A DNA stretch of 64,000 nt from Candidatus Binatia bacterium (GTDB lineage: Bacteria; Desulfobacterota; Binatia; UBA12015). Both the position numbers and the translations under genes were made by a program. The notes under the pieces were generated by a model. The model was not told where the DNA came from. It ran no database searches and saw nothing but the letters and a program-made list of their open reading frames with translations. This document shows, piece after piece, positions 61,330 to 64,000 of this stretch (its first letter is position 1; the number at the start of each line of letters is the position of its first letter). The DNA lies in contig DATCMB010000014.1 of the NCBI GenBank assembly GCA_036563615.1, forward strand, positions 1 to 64,000. The letters are read 5' to 3'.

Positions 61330-63759
61330 TCACGAGCCGGCCGTCGGACGTCCGGCCCAGGTCCAGCCGTCGATCTGGAGGCCCTTGGCCGGCGTGTAGC
61401 CGGTCGAGATGCTGCGCACGATGCCGTCGCCGTCGACCAGCACGAAGGTCGGCGTGCCGCTCACGCCGTAGGCGAGAAACGCCTCGCGCTTCGCGTCGAT
61501 CGCGACGAGCTTCGGGAAGTCCTCGGCGAGCGCGCCGAAGAAGCGGTCGAGCTGCGCGGGCTCCTCGTCGGTGATCGCGACGACCTCGACGCCGCGCTCG
61601 CGCGCGAACGCGAGCAGCTCGGGCACGGACGCCTTGCACGGCTTGCACCACGTCGCCCAGAAGAACAGCAGGTGCGGCGCGCCCGTCGCGAGCGTGGTCG
61701 GCGGCGTCCCGGTGTAGCTCGTCAAGCGCAAAGGAGGAGCGACGCTGCCGACGCGCGGCGGCGCCGGCAGCTCGGGGAACTTGCCGGGGTGCTCGCCGGG
61801 CACGAGCGTGCGGCGGACGATCTTCCCCTCGTGCAGCACCTCGAGCTCGCGCGGCTCGCCGACCTTCTGCAGCATCGTCCACTCGCGGATGCGGCGCGGC
61901 TCGTCGAACGGCTTCCCCGGCGGTCCGATCAGGATGTCGCCGACCTCGAGCCCAGCGCGCGCCGCCGGCGAGTCGGGGTAGACCAGGCGCACCGACACCG
62001 CGCCCTTCTCGAGGCCGTGTGCCTGCCGCTGCTCCTCGCTCACCGGGCGAAACTGGATGCCCATCCACGCCGGCAGCACGGCCTTCGCGGCGCGCAGGTC
62101 GTCCTCGTAGGACGGGAAGTCCTCCTTCGGGATCGGCGGCGCCTCGCCCGAGCCGACGTCGAGAACGACGTCCTCGCAGCGCTCGAGCGCCGCGAAGGCC
62201 GCGCGCTCCTCGTCGCTCGCGCGCGTCCGCAGGTACTGCTCGCCGGCGATGCGCAGCAGGAGCGCGCGCATGCGCAGCAGCGCCGCCTCGCGGACCTCCA
62301 TGCGGTAGGAGATCGCGTCCGCGGTCTCGGCGCGCTCGCGCAGGACCGTGAGACGCTCGACGGTCTCCTGGTCGCGCTCGGTGAAGGGCTCGAGCGCGTC
62401 GAGCAGCTCGTTGCCGAGCTCGCGCGCCTGCTCCGGCGTCAAGCCACGGATTCGGTCGGCGGACACCTTCGCCTTCCAGTCCGGGTGCGCATCGAGGAAG
62501 CGCTGCAGGTTGGCGCGCGTCGCGTCGCTCAGCGACTCGCTCCAGGCGTCGGCGTGCTCGGACAGCGGCTCCCGCACCTTGGGCAGACGCTCGAGGCGCT
62601 CCTCGACCTCGGCGAGCGAGCGCGGGCTCGCGAAGCCGTAGCTCTGCCCCATGCGGTCGAGCAGGCGGATCTGCGGCTCGAACGGCGCCGGATCGCGCCA
62701 CACCTCGCGCAGCAGCTCGTCGGCGTACGCGGTGAGCGTCGTGCCGCTCGCCGCGGCGGCGCGCTCGAGCAGCAGCTCGAGCTGCACGTCCGAGGTGCGC
62801 AGCGGAACGTCGGGCGTGCGGTCGTGGACCAGCGTGTGCGCCTGCGCGCCGACGAAGCTGCCGTTCGCGGCGAGCGCTTCGATGAAGCGCACCGAGTGGC
62901 CGACGTTGTCGTCGCCGAGGTTCTCGGGATAGCAGCCGTAGGCCGGACGCTGCGCGGTCGACGCGAAGTAGCCGCAAACCTCGCCCGACGGCAGCTCGCT
63001 CGCCACGTCGTCGCGGCGCGCGAGGTGCGCGAAGCCGCCCGAGAAGCACTGCGACATCAGCATGACGACGCGCACGCCCGGCGCGAGCTCGCGCAGCGAC
63101 TCGCCGAGCTCGCGCACCGACAGCGACTGCTTGTCGCCCCAGAGCGTGATCTTGGTGTTGGTCGGATCTTCGCGGTTCGGCGTGCCGTGGTCGGTGACGT
63201 AGAGCAGCAGCGTGTCGCCCGGACGGAGCTCCTTCCCTTCGCGCGCGAACCACGCGCGCACCGCTTCGGGCGTCGCCGCGCGCAGCGTCTGGCCCTCGAT
63301 CGAGGTGCTGACGTACTGCATCGGGCGGCCGAGCGGGCCTTCGAGCGACGTCCCCTCGAGCAGCCAGCCCTTGCCCTCGGGCAGCAGCTCGCGCGTCGCG
63401 AGGTCGGCTTCCGGATCCTCGCCGTCGCTCGCGAACACCGTGATGCGCTCGCGCGGCACGCCGGCTTCCGCGAGGACCTCGAGCAGCGCCCGCAGGTGGA
63501 CGACGTGCGACTGGTAGTTGCCGGCGCGGTTCCCCCCGCCGTTGACCAGCACGACGTAGAGACGCTCGGGGTCGAGCGGCGCGGCTTTGGTTCGCGGCGC
63601 GACCGCGCCCGCCGGCGTGGCGGACGCGGCAGACGTCGCGGACGTGGCGTTCGCGCGCGGGCGCGCGCAGCCCGTCGACAGCGCGAGCGCCATGGTCAGC
63701 GCCGGGATCAGCGCCAGCGCGCCGAGCCAGGTCGCCGCGGCGGGGCTCTTCACCCGCAC
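61330..63759 (-). CDS. Lipoprotein fusion: caspase/C13-like protease domain, PDZ domain and TlpA-like thioredoxin
   Basis: An 809-residue lipoprotein (LALSTGC, lipid Cys31) in three parts. Residues 66-345 resemble clan CD peptidases (legumain/caspase-like): VVLVNGGGNRAGNYQSHVVH, His191 in YVTDHGTPN and Cys238 in MLMSQCFSGGF. Helices fill 345-545. PDZ at about 570-655 (GAVSVRLVYPDSPAARAGLE, VGDILIGPPGKPF). The thioredoxin/TlpA domain occupies 660-800, with FWATWCKPCK (Cys705, Cys708) and SGTPTFVLVDGDG. The frame is uninterrupted. It is probably an outer- or inner-membrane-anchored redox and proteolysis factor. It overlaps the Crp/Fnr gene by 10 nt. Confidence 0.85.
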   Translation of the reverse strand: MRVKSPAAATWLGALALIPALTMALALSTGCARPRANATSATSAASATPAGAVAPRTKAAPLDPERLYVVLVNGGGNRAGNYQSHVVHLRALLEVLAEAGVPRERITVFASDGEDPEADLATRELLPEGKGWLLEGTSLEGPLGRPMQYVSTSIEGQTLRAATPEAVRAWFAREGKELRPGDTLLLYVTDHGTPNREDPTNTKITLWGDKQSLSVRELGESLRELAPGVRVVMLMSQCFSGGFAHLARRDDVASELPSGEVCGYFASTAQRPAYGCYPENLGDDNVGHSVRFIEALAANGSFVGAQAHTLVHDRTPDVPLRTSDVQLELLLERAAAASGTTLTAYADELLREVWRDPAPFEPQIRLLDRMGQSYGFASPRSLAEVEERLERLPKVREPLSEHADAWSESLSDATRANLQRFLDAHPDWKAKVSADRIRGLTPEQARELGNELLDALEPFTERDQETVERLTVLRERAETADAISYRMEVREAALLRMRALLLRIAGEQYLRTRASDEERAAFAALERCEDVVLDVGSGEAPPIPKEDFPSYEDDLRAAKAVLPAWMGIQFRPVSEEQRQAHGLEKGAVSVRLVYPDSPAARAGLEVGDILIGPPGKPFDEPRRIREWTMLQKVGEPRELEVLHEGKIVRRTLVPGEHPGKFPELPAPPRVGSVAPPLRLTSYTGTPPTTLATGAPHLLFFWATWCKPCKASVPELLAFARERGVEVVAITDEEPAQLDRFFGALAEDFPKLVAIDAKREAFLAYGVSGTPTFVLVDGDGIVRSISTGYTPAKGLQIDGWTWAGRPTAGS

Positions 63760-64000
63760 AGCTCGCGCAGCAGCTTCGCGTTCACCACCAGATCGCGGCC
63801 GCGGCGCACGACGTAGCCCGCCTCCTCGAACTCGCGCAGGGTCTTGGTGACGCGCGCCCGCGACACGCCGGTGAGCTCGGCGAGCTCCTCGTGCGTGAGC
63901 CGCACCTTGAGCAGACGCCCGTCGGCATCGACGACGCCGAAGCCTTCCGCGACGTCGAGCAGCCCGAGCGCGAGCTTGCCGCGCAGGTCGAGCGTCAAGA
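63750..64000 (-). CDS. Crp/Fnr-family regulator, C-terminal part (cut by window edge)
   Basis: The last 83 residues visible are the helix-turn-helix end of a cAMP/Fnr-type regulator: KLALGLLDVAEGFG, LTHEELAELTGVSRARVTKTLREFEEAGYVV and GRDLVVNAKLLREL. The N-terminal sensor domain lies beyond base 64000. Its stop overlaps the caspase-like fusion start by 10 nt, so it is likely the first gene of that operon. Confidence 0.88.
   Translation of the reverse strand, partial: LTLDLRGKLALGLLDVAEGFGVVDADGRLLKVRLTHEELAELTGVSRARVTKTLREFEEAGYVVRRGRDLVVNAKLLRELCG

Overview
This 64 kb window is ordinary, densely packed chromosome from a very GC-rich bacterium (about 70% G+C, codon third positions almost always G or C). 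No rRNA, tRNA, CRISPR array or intact mobile element was seen. The gene mix is: pgpA-cinA-recA with a distant recX, pilT, an F420/LLM-type oxidoreductase, thiolase/DUF35 acyl-CoA modules, a haloalkane dehalogenase, a sterol-desaturase-like membrane hydroxylase, and large Sec-exported Cys-rich, PKD, RTX and beta-helix proteins. This fits an uncultured lineage once placed in the Deltaproteobacteria (Binatota or Myxococcota/Desulfobacterota-like). That placement is inference from gene content; no marker phylogeny was possible.

Layout. 0-5.5 kb: the 3' end of an unidentified gene, then a six-gene redox operon (cytochrome-b-like membrane protein, NasC/NarB/FdhF-like molybdoenzyme, four-cluster ferredoxin, Tat-anchored Rieske protein, small membrane protein, HPP protein). 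5.5-9 kb, minus strand: NTF2-like protein, hemerythrin-like protein coupled to a phospholipase-C-like lipoprotein, RecX. 9-13.5 kb: SdsA-type alkylsulfatase facing a Cys-rich exported protein. 13.7-21.3 kb, minus strand: HAD/HerA-like fusion, pilT, methyltransferase, recA, cinA, pgpA. 21.4-26 kb: deoxyhypusine-synthase-like enzyme, DCC protein, and a sugar aminotransferase coupled to a polyprenyl glycosylphosphotransferase. 26-32.7 kb: a giant PKD/RTX exported protein coupled to a 68-residue protein, divergent from a winged-helix/ATPase/TPR regulator. 32.7-40 kb: glycosyltransferase, MoxR ATPase, DUF5658-like protein, LLM oxidoreductase, sirtuin, Old Yellow Enzyme, TetR and sterol-desaturase-like hydroxylase. 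40-49.6 kb: lipoprotein, a frameshifted beta-helix protein with 15 C-x4-C staples, SGNH hydrolase, thiolase/DUF35 pair, VWA protein, Rieske protein and small proteins. 49.6-58.4 kb: matrixin-type protease, MBL hydrolase, HMG-CoA-synthase-like/DUF35 fusion with a thiolase, PQQ-like beta-propeller and a second beta-helix protein. 58.5-64 kb: TetR, DUF1330 protein, haloalkane dehalogenase, lipoprotein, a caspase-like/PDZ/thioredoxin lipoprotein and the end of a Crp/Fnr regulator.

How the genes work together. Translational coupling is common: stop/start overlaps of 1-17 nt join members of most operons. Two themes recur. One is acyl-CoA carbon-chain chemistry built on DUF35-thiolase modules, some lacking the usual nucleophilic cysteine. 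The other is a set of large exported proteins whose functions cannot be read from sequence. The best candidates for undescribed biology are the disulfide-stapled beta-helix, the caspase-like/PDZ/thioredoxin lipoprotein, the PKD/RTX locus, and the HMGS-DUF35/thiolase pair.
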